Of a stretch of 64,000 bases of DNA, positions 1 through 11,792 are shown one piece after another. The DNA comes from Sipunculus nudus (taxonomy: Eukaryota; Annelida; Sipuncula; Golfingiida; Sipunculidae): NCBI GenBank assembly GCA_026874595.1, contig CM049317.1, positions 31,426,901-31,490,900 on the forward strand, given 5' to 3'. The notes under the pieces were generated by a model. The model was not told the DNA's origin. It made no database searches and saw nothing but the letters and a program-made list of their open reading frames with translations. Made by a program: the position numbers and the translations under genes. The stretch's first letter is position 1, and each line of letters starts with the position of its first letter.

Positions 1-1
1 G

Positions 2-649
2 ACAACCACTGCCAGTGAGGGAGACCCTATTGGTATATACCCAACAGGTCTGACAAATGGGCAAAAGCAACTGTCAGAACTTGCTCGACATATCAAAACC
101 CTGGAGTCTAGGCTGCAGAATGTTGTTGAGAGAGTGACGGAACTGGAACAAGAAAACAAAGACCTTCGTAGAAAATGTAATCAGCTTGGGGACCAATCAA
201 GAAGGCAGAACGTGATTTTTCATGGAATTCCAGAGAGCGAGGGGAAGGAAACTTGGAAAGACTGCGAGGAGAAAATTAGAAAAGTTGTGAAAGAAAAGCT
301 GAAAATTGACTGTGATACAGACGATAAACTAGGCATAGATAGAGCACATAGGCTAACTGTTAAAAATAGGAGAGGTAAACCTAGGCCTGTTATTGTAAAG
401 TTTACTCGGTACAAAGAGAAAGAAATTGTAATGGAAAAGGCTAGGGAGCATTTAAGGGAATCAGAAGTGATAAACGATTATAGTGAAGCAGTGAGGAAAG
501 TTAGAAGTAACTTAATACCACATATGTTAAAGGCCAGGGAAAATAGCAAATCAGCATGCCTTTATTTTGACAAGCTGGTCATAGCTGGCCAAACGTATGT
601 ATGGGACAATACCAGTGAGAACATAAAGCCAGTTAGGGCGAGATTCTAG
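2..649 (+). CDS. LINE ORF1 RNA-binding protein, 5'-partial
   Basis: The reading frame is open from base 2 to a TAG at 647-649, so the true start lies left of the window. The first ~65 residues are rich in Leu, Gln, Glu and Lys and look like a coiled coil (residues LSELARHIKTLESRLQ and ELEQENKDLRRK are typical). They lead into an RRM-like core beginning NVIFHGIPE and a C-terminal part containing RAHRL, then KPRPVIVKFTRYKEK and CLYFDKLVI. This order matches L1-type ORF1 proteins (Transposase_22 family), which trimerise and chaperone the LINE RNA. It lies directly upstream of the endonuclease domain of the same element. The frame is intact in the visible part, in contrast to ORF2. The family is clear; whether the protein is made is unknown. 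Confidence 0.75.
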   Translation, partial: TTTASEGDPIGIYPTGLTNGQKQLSELARHIKTLESRLQNVVERVTELEQENKDLRRKCNQLGDQSRRQNVIFHGIPESEGKETWKDCEEKIRKVVKEKLKIDCDTDDKLGIDRAHRLTVKNRRGKPRPVIVKFTRYKEKEIVMEKAREHLRESEVINDYSEAVRKVRSNLIPHMLKARENSKSACLYFDKLVIAGQTYVWDNTSENIKPVRARF

Positions 650-870
650 GAAATAGGCCGGGGTCTTAGTAAACTAAATTCATGTGAAAATCCTGATCAA
701 ATTAATCTGTTCTCTGTTACAGGTTCACCTTTGGAGACTGACCTTCTAATACCTAACCTCCCAACTACACAAACTAAAAATGGAGCTCCTGCACAACAGC
801 CAGAGGTAAGGTGCACCTTTACTAATGACTCACATTTGACCCATAATACTGTTTTTACTAATAGTCACAT

Positions 871-3800
871 TATGAATACAAAAGGATGTATATCTCTGGT
901 ATCATGGAATGCTTATGGACTTAAAAATAAACTAGACACAAGTGACGTTAGAAAACTAGTACATGAGAGTAATATAATAGGTATTACAGGAACCTGGGCA
1001 AATGATGATGTAACTATATACATGCTTTTACAGATTATAACGGATATGGTAAAGCAAGGGGGCAGCTGGGTAGAGGTGGGGTTTTGGTATATGTTCACAA
1101 AACCACTGATGTTGTGATTAGGAAGGTTATTAAATACACAGATATTATTATTTTGATTATAAATGAAGGTACGTTGGGTGTGTTGGCTCATTTGGCTATA
1201 GTATGTTGTTATATTGCCCCAATGGGTTCTACCTTTTATGAAAACGAGACAGAAAGTGATGGGATCATTAGACTAGAAAACATATTAACAGAAACTATTA
1301 CAGAATATGGTGATTTAGATTTTATCATTATGGGAGACTTTAATGCCAGAACTGGAAAGTTAACAGATATAATTGAAAATGATTCATTGGAATACCTTGG
1401 GGTGGATACCTCTGTATCGGGCATTACATGTAATGTACCAAGAATATCAAAAGATTGTGTAACCAACAAATTTGGATATACTTTACAGCATTTATGTTGT
1501 GAAACAGATTTATTTATACTGAATGGTAGGGTGAGTCCAGAGATACCGGGTGAATTCACTTGTATAACACACAGTGGTTGCAGTGTGGTTGACTATGTAA
1601 TAGTTAGTAGCCAGATATTTAGTTTAATACAAAATTTTAAGGTTTTGAATTGTGATATCTCTGACCACTTTCCTGTAAGATGTATACTTACTGTTGACAC
1701 AATGGAAGAAAGGAGTGAGGAGGCATTACCAAAATTTACTGAATTAAGGAAATGGAAAAAATATAATATTTCTACAATGGATTTGGATAAAATATGTTCA
1801 GAATTACAACAAGGTGTAGGTGTACAATTATTACATTCATTTAAGGAATAGCTAGTAACAAATCCTGATAAAGCAGGTACAATATTCACAATGATTCTTC
1901 AGAGACTCTCAACAAAGTGTAAAGTAAAGAATTTTGATAATAGAAAAGTATTACAACCAGATTGTGGGATGCGGAATGTGAATTGATAAAAAATAATAAA
2001 TACTTAGCACTAAACAGATATAGAAAATCCAATGTAATAACTGACCTTAACAATTATAAGCATGCAAAATCAAAATTTAAAAAAATCTGTAAGGTAAAGA
2101 AAGAGAAGAGATTAGCTGATGAGGCGAACAAAGTATTAAGTGCATCAGACATGAATACTATGTGGAAGAACCTAAAAAAATGATTAACAGAAAACATAGA
2201 GCTACAGAAATTAAACCCTGAAACTGGTATGAGCATTTTATGACACTACTGAATAATTCAAAGACTGAAGTTGATATACAGTTTAAACAATACGTCAGTG
2301 ACTTCTTGAAACAGGAAAGTCACTGTAATTGGGAAGATGATGAATTAAATAGTAAAATAACAATGGATGAAGTTAAACAAGCACTTAATCAAATGAAAAA
2401 TGGAAAATCGCCAGGCCCAGATGGAATAACAGTTGAAATATTGAAACAGACATTCATTAATTTGTCAGAATATATCCTACAGTTATTTAATAGTATCCTT
2501 GATAAAGTTGTTTTTCTATCGGAGTGGTGTGAAGCTATAATATACCCTATTCATAAAAAGGGCCCAACAACAAATCCCCAAAACTATAGAGGAATCTCTC
2601 TTCTAAATACCATTAATAAACTTTTTACAAAAATATCAAATAATAAACTACAGCTGCATGTGGAAGATAAATGTGTCTTGTCAGATGTACAAGGTGGATA
2701 TAGGAAAGAACATATGACAGTGGACAATGCTTTTACTCTGATGGGGGCTATACAGAAATACTTGTTGAAAAAGAAAGGTTTTATTGTATATATATAGATT
2801 TTACAACAGCGTTTGATTGTACACAGCATGATTTATTATGGTATACACTAATTAAATCTAGTATAAGAGGGAAAATATTAAAGGTATTACAATCTATGTA
2901 TAGTAACATGAAATCATGTGTTCTGTCAGATTATGGATTAACTAATTATTTCAGGTGTAATAATGGGACACGTCAAGGATGTATGGTGAGTCCATTGTTG
3001 TTTTCTATTTTTATAAATGAGTTTCATACACAATTTAATGATGCAGATTGTCAGGGAATCTTTATAAATGAAAATCTAACAAATCTGAACATGTTAATGT
3101 ATGCAGATGATCTAGTTTATTTAGTGATACAGTAGGGAGATTACAAGATCAAATTAATCAGTTATATAATTATTGTTTGAAATATGGTATGAGGGTTAAT
3201 GTTGATAAGACAAAGATAATGGTGTTCAGGCATGGTGGACCTCCGGTAAAAGTTGAAACATGGTATTATAATAATAGAAAAATTGAAATTGTGCCATTTT
3301 ATAAATATCTGGGTATATATTTTACAATGAAATTAACATGGTACAAAACTCAGCAACAACAGGTACAACAGACAGAGAGAGCATTTGGTATTATTAAAAC
3401 ATTTCATAGAAAATGTAGTCACTTAACAATGAAACAATTATTTTATTTGTTTGATTGTTTAATTAAACCAATATTGTTGTATGGGTCTGAATTATGGGGT
3501 TATGAGAGGAGTGAGATTATAGAAAGAGTTCAGTATAAATTTTGTAAATATGTCATGAAATTAAGTTCATCTACATCTAATTTAGCTGTATTAGGGGAAT
3601 GTGGTAGATATCCATCGTATGTTAATCAAGTAATCAAATGTATTCAGTACTGGGTTTAATTGATCAGATATTCAGATTCGAGGTACCCAAAGCACATTTA
3701 CAATATGTTGTATAAAATGGATGAAAAGGGAAAGATAACATGGGCAACACAAATAAAACATATACTTTTTAGTGCAAGATTTGGATATGTATGGATGGCA

Positions 3801-4295
3801 CAAGATGTAAGGGACTCAAATTTATTTATACAAGGATTAAAATTAAGAATAAGGGATATGGTTGTGCAAAACTGGTATAGTGATGTTCAGAAAAGGAGTA
3901 AATTGGAACTATATAGCAGTTTTAAATCAATTATTACTTTAGAGAAATATCTTATTTGTGTACCAAATAAAAAATATAGACAAGCATTAGCTCAATTAAG
4001 ATGCTCAAATCATAACTTGCTAATAGAGAAGGGTAGACACAGTAATATGGATAAAGAAGAGAGATTATGTAAGTATTGTATTAACTATGGTATAAATGAG
4101 GTAGAAGATGAATATCACTTTTTGTTAAGATGTTTAATGTATGATGATTTAAGAGAAACATATTTGAAGAAAAAATGTCGTAATGCATCAATTGAAATTT
4201 TTTTACATATACTTCAGTCTGACAATAAAATCGAGATTTGTAAATTAGCAGCATACACTTACCATGCCTTTCGGAAGAGGGAAGCAACTATTTAG
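871..4295 (+). pseudogene. LINE ORF2: APE endonuclease and reverse transcriptase, frame-broken
   Basis: The endonuclease spans about 890-1690: SLVSWNAYGLKN at its start, a GDFNAR motif near 1340, VVDYVIVS, and SDHFPV near 1660. The reverse transcriptase spans about 2360-3330: GKSPGPDGI, IIYPIHKKG with NYRGISLLNT, DFTTAFD, TRQGCMVSPLL, the catalytic YADDL near 3100, and YLGI. A C-terminal segment has C-x2-C followed by DEYHFLLRC, the Cys/His tail common in LINE ORF2. The reading frame breaks near 1060, 1850, 1950, 2200 and 2790 (inside a TATATATA run, suggesting slippage). It breaks again near 3125 (consistent with a one-base loss), and a plain TAA lies at 3657-3659. The number of lesions shows an inactive copy. 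Confidence 0.85.
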
Positions 4296-4443
4296 TTATA
4301 AAGTCAGTAATTAAATAAATACTCATATAAAAATATTCGGATTACATATATTCTAGCGTCAAATTATCTCTGTTTAATGTTTAAAAGTCTGCACTTTAAA
4401 TTCAAGAATTCTGCTGAATATATAAATACTGTATTATATAGTG

Positions 4444-5451
4444 GGTAGGGGAAGCTAATTAGGGAATATAAGCAGGGCCTATTATAATTAAAACATCTCA
4501 ATCATAAAAAAATGATAAAGCTCGGATATTAATCTAGAGTGTCATGTATCCGCCTACTATATGTTACATGAATACATGTTTTGTTTATTTGTTTACACAT
4601 TTTCTATTATATTCAATAATTTTATATATATACTGGTAAATGTTAAATATTTTCAGGCAGATAACATGTGTAGAACTTACATGTGCGCACAGTTTATTTA
4701 AAGAAAATATATGCATATGTTATTGTCAGCATTTATTTTGATAATTGTCATTTTGTTTGCATTCACGGTCTATTCTGCTTTAAGAATTCTGCTTTATTTA
4801 GTTCTCTGTGTTTATATTAAGTTTGTTCATTTAACTGACTGTATTCAGATCATTTTCATTCAGTTGTTAAATAAGAACTTGAATTTCTCAATCATGTTGG
4901 GAACTGTAGGCCCTGTGGCCATTTTTCCTGAATAAAGTTCTGTTCTGTTCTGTACTAAAAATGGAATATAAGCAGGGCCTTTTATAATTAAAACATCTCA
5001 ATCATAAAAAATGATAAAGCTCGGATATAAATCAAGAGTGTCATGTATCCGCCTGCTATATGTTACATGAATACGTGTTAGTGTACATATAAATTACACA
5101 AGAATCATATCAGGATAAGCAATACAAGGTAGTGTAATTTTAGTTTAGTATTTAATAGTTGTGGTACTAAAAGCCTGCAGTTTCACCAAAAAATAAGAAA
5201 ACAAATGGCATTAAACTAAAATAAGAACAGGAATAAGAACAACTCTTAACCAACAGTAATAACACATGGTACAAAATGTCAAATTTTTAATAATTCTCTG
5301 ACTTTGAACCCCAAAGTCACATGAGGGCATTGGTAGAAAACAATAATTATACATCATTTCTCAGTGACACATTTTGGCTATAAATCGATACCATACTAAT
5401 GTCTTTTGAGTGAATAATGGATAAGAAAATCCCTAATTAGCTTCCCCTACC
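4444..5451. mobile_element. Candidate DNA-transposon/MITE remnant with 22-bp perfect inverted ends, nested with LINE 3' end
   Basis: Positions 4444-4465 and 5430-5451 are perfect reverse complements of each other (22 bp, ending GGTAGGGG outward), as expected of terminal inverted repeats. The interval contains the LINE 3' tail (to 4955) and two copies of a ~117-bp segment (4463-4580 and 4973-5089). No transposase is seen. The simplest reading is a non-autonomous element disrupted by, or copied together with, a LINE 3' end. A clear target-site duplication was not identified, so the element class is not assigned. Confidence 0.5.
4463..5089 (+). repeat. ~117-bp direct repeat pair flanking the LINE 3' tail (4463-4580 and 4973-5089)
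   Basis: Both copies begin GGAATATAAGCAGGGCCT and run through a shared segment ending near ATGTTACATGAATAC. They differ by a few substitutions and one base in an A run. The ~390 bp between them holds the LINE 3' UTR end and its TTCTG tail. The repeat is much longer than a usual LINE target-site duplication. Confidence 0.85.
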
Positions 5452-5654
5452 TATTAATTGTGACCAATTTATGGGTCGCGGTACTGCCCATTATATTATG
5501 TTGTATCATAAAAGTGATACCACAATTCAACTCTACTATCTACCTTGTGATGTTCCAGGGGGTCCATACTAACTTCCTATTGCATCAAACCTTGGATATA
5601 GTGTGGGTTGTACATTCTCTTTTTTTACAGGTCCTTGCTCTTAGCCTATAAGGA
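5452..5654. other. Unassigned spacer
   Basis: Nothing recognisable is seen between the inverted-repeat element and the dispersed repeat that starts near 5655. Confidence 0.4.
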
Positions 5655-6236
5655 AAGTCGTAAGAATCATTCAGACATGACGCAAATTTTGGGCGACAAG
5701 CGATTGTTGTGTAGTGTACCCGAGGTTATGGTTCGACTCTGATTCTAAACAGCAGTGAGAACCCTCTAACCTTGTTTTGTAGTAGTTATTAAATAAGAAG
5801 CACTTTGATACAAGTCTCAGGGGATGAAGATTTTGAGGCGGTTTTGTATGATAACATTACAAGCCACACCCTCCCTCCAGCAACCTTCATTATTTGGTTC
5901 AAACTTTGTCCTCACTCTAATTAATCTCTATTTTAAATCATGACGTGGGTCTGGCGATGTGGTTGTATATTTCACGAACATAGCAGCTTTCTTGTATATC
6001 GGAGCAGCTACGAAATGTTCCAACCGGTAAATGCGATGCAGAAGGAAGAATACATAAAAAAAAAAAAATGTTTAATTTTCAGTTATGTAAAGGCAGTTTC
6101 TTATGACAATGGTTGCATCCATTTGCTAGGGTTATTAACAAGGTATATGTTTCTCTTGAACTAAGGTCAATGAACAACTTATTTTTTAATAAAAATACTA
6201 GGCAAGAAGATAATGCGAAATATATATATATATATA

Positions 6237-6291
<55 letters not shown>

Positions 6292-6440
6292 CATTGTATA
6301 TTAGGGGGTGGGCTGATGTTTCCTGGTCGTCCAACGTGCTAGCATGCCTTTAACAAATAAATTTAAGCTTAAACACCGACTGCAATCAATACATGTGTCT
6401 TACCAACAACAACTGAAATGAGCGGAACCGGATTCGAAAT
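5655..6440 (+). repeat. Dispersed repeat, copy 1 (second copy at 34512-35378)
   Basis: The segment matches 34512-35378 in the same orientation over its whole length. Shared landmarks are AGCGATTGTTGTGTAGTG, GCAGTGAGAACCCT, GGTTGTATATTTCACGAACA, GCTACGAAATGTTCCAACC, a central (TA)n tract, and the ending GGAACCGGATTCGAA. There is no coding potential. A short piece beyond it (CTGCCTGCCGCGTATATG near 7603) is also shared, but in the second copy it follows immediately, implying a ~1.15-kb insertion here or deletion there. Confidence 0.85.
6220..6291. repeat. (TA)n microsatellite
   Basis: An almost uninterrupted TA tract with single TTT and TG interruptions lies within the dispersed repeat. Confidence 0.95.
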
Positions 6441-6486
6441 CCTGACTTTCCAAAATCCGATGTCGTGATCTACCACTAAGCTACTA
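6417..6486 (-). mobile_element. tRNA-derived SINE head (or tRNA-like sequence)
   Basis: On the minus strand the segment reads like a tRNA. A D-arm/A-box-like TAGCTTAGTGGTAGATCACG comes first, then an anticodon-arm-sized stretch, then a T-arm with stem GGATT, loop TCG and stem AATCC (B box). The acceptor stem does not pair convincingly, so a SINE head is preferred over a working tRNA gene. Confidence 0.5.
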
Positions 6487-6489
6487 AAA

Positions 6490-8280
6490 GTCCGAAATTA
6501 TTCGAAGCAGTCTGCAAAGGATTCACCATTAAAGGTACATGTGTCCTAAGATCTACGGCCACATTAATTATTTACATATAAAAGAGTGGATATGTCTTTA
6601 TTACTGCTTATGGAATGAAATGCATTTAGGATAATAATAAGGTGTATTGACATAGCCATGATATGCTTAACCCATGCTGATATCATTTTAAGGTGTAGTG
6701 CATAGTTATGAGGACGGAACAGGTGTTTTTTTTTAAAGAAACATGATATAAATGAAAAAGTGTTTTTCCAACATTAAGATTGATATTTCTGCAATGGGAT
6801 CACTAAGATACCATTTGTGCTAAAGATCATTTCATCTATAGTCTGGCCAAGTATACCCATCCAAAGGAAGCATTTCGACAGACTAGGAATAAAGCGATGA
6901 AGAGAACCTATATATGATCGGTAATTTATTCATATCGTGACCAAAATATTATTATGGTGCCCTGTTGCGACCACTGCGCCAAGCAGATACTTTCAGGAAT
7001 ACTTCAATAGTGAACCTTGCTATTACCTACATTTTAACAAAACGTTTTTTTTTGCAATTAGTTACATATTTCTGTCTCGGTATGACTCATGGCTAGCGGT
7101 TAGTCATTCTATGTATTAGATAATAAAGGGACTGGAAAAACGAATAGTACGTCATATGCTTTTTGTTTTACTGATATACAAAACAATTCACAGTGTTTAC
7201 AAGTAAATGATTTTGCTCAGCCATGGCTAATATGTGCGAAATTATAAATGGAAGATTTTAATCTTTGAAAGGTTATGGGATAGGAAAACATTGAACAATT
7301 ATGTGATGTTTCAACCTTGGATTATGTAATACACTACCATATATGATCTAACATTTATTTGAATCAGTCAGTTAACAACCCCAGCCGCTCGTGGTTTTCG
7401 TGCCCAAACATTACTCATTTTATTAAAATCGTAAATATAGCTGTAACCGTCTCAATGTTATTCCAGACAGTGGGTTGAGAGGCACGTCGCCTTTATTGTT
7501 TTATAAATTGTTATAATTGTGCACCTAAGCACCGTAGGACAGTTGCTGTCCTAATCTCCTAGCCGCCACGAAAGCTAATGATATTCGTTTCCTATTTAGT
7601 TTGCCTGCCGCGTATATGCCAGGCCCTTTGATGATATAATACACTCCTTTCTCATCTTAAGAACCAGTAAGATGTATTCTAATCAGGAAAACTCTATCGC
7701 CAGTTCAACATAACAGAGTTAGTTATGAGAATATATGAAGCTTGAAAGGCAAACGAATCAATCAATCTGACGGATGGGGATGCGAATTTGGTGATAATCA
7801 AAGAAAACAAAGAAATAGGAAGGTTCTCAGGTACAAATTATTTTTTTGCGGAAACATTGGAACAAAATATCAAAGTGATCAGTCTAAAAGCGAAACTAAA
7901 TTAAGTAATGATAGAAAACAAATTTTATAAATATCGAAATTAAAAAGAATTTCCAGTTATGCAGTAGTCATCCACCGAATACCAACCTCTCTCATTCATA
8001 ATTTAATTATTCGTGTATGTTGAATTTTTTAAATGTAATGGGTCCAGTCATGAACTGGAATATGGGACAATAAGATGTGAAATCCTACCAAAAATAGGAA
8101 GAAACGATCTTGCAGAAAACGAAGAGGGACACATTTCTATTGTTTCATAGAAAAAAAGGGATATCAAAACGGCAAAGACTGAAAGATTATTAATTATTAC
8201 ACAGCAGCTTTAAAGAAAGCTATGCATAAGTTGTGAACAGTTGGAATGATGGTTTATTTGACTGTTTTTCATTAAAAATA
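6490..8280. other. Non-coding stretch, no gene recognised
   Basis: Only short random reading frames are present. A short stretch around 7395-7490 (containing GTGCCCAAACATTA) resembles 43835-43915 in the same orientation, and CTGCCTGCCGCGTATATG near 7603 is shared with 35388. No other structure was seen. Confidence 0.4.
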
Positions 8281-8760
8281 AGGAGGCAATGGTACTCTCC
8301 CCGGTTGTGAAGTCATGCGTAGGCACTTTGCCACCCCACTAGTGGAGAAACATGGATTGCGGATGTTAGTTTTACTGAAAGAAAACGTGTTATCTTACAC
8401 AAGGTACCCAACGCGTGCCGTTCAGAGCCAATTGAGGGCACTAAGATAATGTACCCCCATGTTGTAGCAGACATCCTGGGAATTACCAAGCGTAATGCAG
8501 GGACCGGTTCAATAAGAATGATAGAGCTGCACCGGACGTACTAGATCGGCTATACCGGAACCACCTGGGCTAAGTGAATGACAAGGCCACAGTTTTGAAA
8601 AGGACGCACAATGCTAAACAGATTATCAGGCTATCCTGTTTAGCATAAAAGGCCAGTGCTGGATGGACATGGCAGCAGATCCTGAGGCTGCAGCAGATAG
8701 AAATGTCACGAACGCCTTCTATGATTGCTTGAAGTCCTAAATATGATAGTCCTTGGTCCT
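8281..8760 (+). pseudogene. Possible LINE-type coding remnant (very degraded)
   Basis: This patch is more GC-rich and less repetitive than its surroundings. At 8668-8736 one frame reads an Ala-rich segment containing AAADRNVTNAFYDCLK. This resembles the helical linker between endonuclease and reverse transcriptase in some LINEs. Upstream frames are broken by stops and no catalytic motif is visible. The call is weak; a decayed gene of another kind is possible. Confidence 0.2.
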
Positions 8761-9839
8761 ATTAAAAACTAACTACATGTAGTTTGAAAGATTCATTTTA
8801 CTTCTTTGACACCAAATAATGCTTGCAAAACTTAAACTCTTATTTAAAGATGAATCATAAATATGAATGCTGTTTTTCATCACTTAAGACTATCATTGTT
8901 GCCAACCACATATATAGTGAGGGCATTTAAGCTTTATAAAATAAATGTTTCATGATATTTGACCATTCAATGATCACCTTGAATGAGGGAGGTTCACATT
9001 AATAAAAGAAAAGTTAAAAGATCGCCCATTGGTTACACGGTGATAATACAGAAGTTTACCGTCTTCATGATAGATACTTAGTTACGATAGTCAAGGTGTC
9101 TGCGAAGCACGATGGGGTAAAAAGATGTTTTTCCATGTGCGCGTATATGCGTTTATGCGTGAACTGGCAGACTAATATAATTGTACAGAGGATCGAGCAG
9201 GCCTTCCAAAAAAAGACCACGCCGACCGTATACGCAAACACTCATATCCATGGAAGGACACATGGAAACACCCAAGTTGGTAATTCGCACATGGAAACGC
9301 CCTTTAAAGAAAACATACTGTACACCTGCCGTGAATAAGTATGTGCATTTATGTAGCCTCGGATGAATTAAATGAAACAGATGTATTTTCTCTGAAATAA
9401 AGGCTTCGTGATAATATCAGGCTTATGGATTTTATTTTGTCGATTGTATGTTGACTTGATTCAAACAAATACACCTTTCATGTGTTGATCCCACAAGTGC
9501 CACCATGCAGAGATATCAGAGCAGCAAAGTGAATGTTAATAATTTTAACAAACAATGCTTAATAGCATTAATAAAACAATTCGTTATAAACTGTATCTTG
9601 TGCTTTGCACGTCATAATTAATATTAAAATGACTGTGACGGTGCCACTATAAAGAAATAATCCAGGTAGACCACTATCGAGTTAAAACTCATGTTAACCA
9701 TTAACCGTTACACTGATTGTGTTCACCCATGAACAATTCCGGGGATTATTCTACTTTCAAAAGGTAAATGTGTGTCATATAAATTGGTGTAGGAGTTACT
9801 CTTGTGAAATTTATATTTAACCCCCTTGGCTTGTTAACC
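8761..9839. other. Non-coding stretch with a segment duplicated at 18744-18870
   Basis: Positions 8955-9085 match 18744-18870 in the same orientation: TTTGACCATTCA, a shared AAGATCGCCCA, GATAATACAG and TGTCTTCATG in order. The rest shows no recognisable gene. Confidence 0.6.
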
Positions 9840-10260
9840 ACTTGGATGGATAAGGAAGGGAGCGGTAAGCATTTCTTTGTCAAATTTACCCATGAAGTAT
9901 CCGGTTTTCATCACACGTAGGGGTACACCTCGGTACAATAGTCGTTTACTGACATACCATGAGGGAGACTACAGTCATGAATTTTTCTAACGTCATCGTT
10001 GTCCGGCTTTGGCACAGCGGCTAGAGGACTACGGATAATAGGTTTAGATTTCGGATCACACACACAGTGGTGGCCCTCTTCTTTCCCTCTAAGGATGTCT
10101 TTCGACCGCATTTTGGGTAGACAAGTTGTCGGAGACTTGTGAATGTTCGTTTTGACATGCCTCAGTTGTAGATAATCGATCACATTGAACCCGTTTTAAA
10201 TACCATCTAGTAGGAAAGCAATACAATTTGAGAAATGGGGCTTACTGTCGTGAAAGTATT
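9840..10260 (-). pseudogene. DIRS/Ngaro-type (tyrosine-recombinase) retrotransposon RT fragment
   Basis: Minus-strand reading from about 10260 gives a degenerate LLDGI-NGF segment. This is followed by SPLAAVPKPD, VRKIHDCSLP and GMSVNDY, the order seen at the start of the reverse transcriptase of DIRS-like elements (consensus SPLG-VPK, RLIH-LSYP-G-SVND). After a frame change near 9911 it continues with MKTGYFMGKFD, matching the next conserved block. No catalytic YxDD, RNase H or recombinase region follows. The fragment is a truncated, frame-shifted relic; a second relic of the same superfamily lies on the plus strand at 41112-41812. Confidence 0.65.
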
Positions 10261-10424
10261 CCTCCGGGTTACAATGACAGTCTGAAAATAAGCAGATGGA
10301 GGAAAACCCCTAGTGCTTAGGGGGATGCTGCGTGGCTGGTTGGCCCTGGGAATAGGAAGGCGGTACTGACAAGAATGACAATATTTAGTGGTCTCGATTA
10401 AAGGCTAGTCAAATTTCAAGGCCG

Positions 10425-10610
10425 GTGTTGGATCAATAGCCCTCTCCGCTGGCGACCCGGGTTCGATTCTTAGGATGGCTATGAGATTGGGTTATAGTTG
10501 CCCCTTCAAGATCGGTGGTTTTCTGTGAGTCCTCCGGTTTCTACCACCCTTAACGACCACCGAACGCCAAGATCCGAGCCATGGAGAGTGCCCTGCATTA
10601 GTTACTAGTT
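10425..10610 (+). mobile_element. tRNA-derived SINE
   Basis: A B-box-like GGGTTCGATTC lies near 10459. It is followed by a body with ATCGGTGGTTTTCTGTGAG and CTCCGGTTTCTACCACC, a conserved core frequent in invertebrate tRNA-SINEs. The 3' part (CCATGGAGAGTGCCCTG) reappears in reverse at 40022-40060 and 44808-44830, and the body at 39700-39905, so the family has several copies here. Confidence 0.7.
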
Positions 10611-11120
10611 GTACAATCCGTGTATAATAAATTGTTCTAGTGATTGCTATTTAACTTTATATTTAAGTTATTGTGCTCATGCAAGTATGGCATTCGATTG
10701 TTTTTTTCAATCTGATGCAAAATATGTGGCAACACCAGTTTTGTGCAACAATCAACCTATTACTGCTAAGAGGGCCAATAAACAAGAGAACCCCATTTTG
10801 AAAATAGTTTTCTATTCCATTAAAAAAAAAGATCTCTTACATAAAAGATGATCGGCGGGGACCCCCCCTCCCCCCCCCCCCCAATGGTATTGTTTAATCA
10901 TGGCTGGCAACCGCACTAGAAAGTATGACTAAGATCCAAGGTTTCAAATGCCCCGGTTGCAAAGGAGTCTTTTGATCTCCATGGTCACAGTTCAAGGAAA
11001 GATGGTTAAATCTGGTCGACTTTTATTTTTACTTATTTTTACAGGAATGGGGGTTTATTGAGACTTTACTCTGGGAATATATGATAAATGAGAAAGATAT
11101 TCTGAAAATAATATCTGGTA
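10611..11120. other. Non-coding stretch with poly(C) tract
   Basis: A C-rich run at 10862-10882 is the only feature; no gene is recognised. Confidence 0.4.
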
Positions 11121-11679
11121 TATGTGAAACACATTTCAGTTTTAAGTATTAGGTTCCATCTCTATAGACACCGGCTGGCAGCACATTTCTGGACACCGGC
11201 TTGTAGAGATAATAGTCAGGATGCATTGGCGACAAACTTGCAAGTCTCTGAGTGGATGTATAAAATTCTTTATTTCAACTATATACAGCAGAGGGGCTGC
11301 CAAGCCCATGGTCAGAGCTTGGCCACCAGTTTCTTTCTGACTCTCAACACATAAAATGTCTCCCAGCAAGATTCCCACACAATGAGTTAACCAATCAGTG
11401 ATTTACTTGAAGTGTCACAAAAGCTTCCATTAAACAAAGGTGTGCGTAGGAGCCGAATAAAAGTGCAATCAGACTGAAAAGAGTGTCTATGTAATCAGGT
11501 CTAAGCAATTACAGTCATTGTGTAATTAACCGGCAACTCAGCTAAGGTATATCTCAGGTCTGACACTTGAATCAACAATTAACATTAACAACTACACTTT
11601 ATATATTATATAATCAGAATGAAATATGCAGAGAGTGAGGATAGTATATATAAAAATCAGTGGCCCTACGTTCCTTACA
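11121..11679. other. Non-coding stretch containing one diverged unit of the 11680 minisatellite
   Basis: Near 11169-11205 the text CACCGGCTGGCAGCAC, TTTCTGGACACCGGCTTG resembles units of the cluster at 11680-11792. No gene is recognised. Confidence 0.4.
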
Positions 11680-11792
11680 GGCTGGCAGGACCTCTCAGGA
11701 CACAGTCCAGCAGTACTTCTCTGTACACTGGCTAGCAGCACTTCTTTAAACACCGGCTGGCAGGATCTCTCTGGACACTGCCTGGCATCACT
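11680..11792 (+). repeat. Degenerate minisatellite, ~28-bp unit
   Basis: About four imperfect units of the form GGCTGGCAG-AC-TCTCTGGACAC lie in tandem (GGCTGGCAGGACCTCT, CCAGCAGTACTTCTCT, GGCTAGCAGCACTTCT, GGCTGGCAGGATCTCT). Confidence 0.65.

Larger units (their letters stand above)
1..4955 (+). mobile_element. Decayed non-LTR retrotransposon (LINE), left end outside window
   Basis: A plus-strand LINE with the order ORF1 (coiled coil plus RNA-binding domain), APE-type endonuclease, reverse transcriptase, Cys/His C-terminus and 3' UTR. The 3' end is marked by a polyadenylation-like AATAAA near 4931 followed by a short TTCTG repeat tail at 4936-4953. ORF2 changes frame several times and carries stops, so this copy cannot be autonomous. 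ORF1 is open to the left window edge, so the 5' end is not seen. The clade is uncertain: ORF1 resembles the L1 ORF1p (Transposase_22) type, while the tail of short tandem repeats is common outside the L1 clade. The 3' UTR is interrupted by a separate inverted-repeat structure starting at 4444. Confidence 0.85.

Noticed and set aside
6417-6486. A functional tRNA gene
   Set aside because: The A and B boxes are present but the acceptor and anticodon stems do not pair convincingly; a SINE head is more likely.
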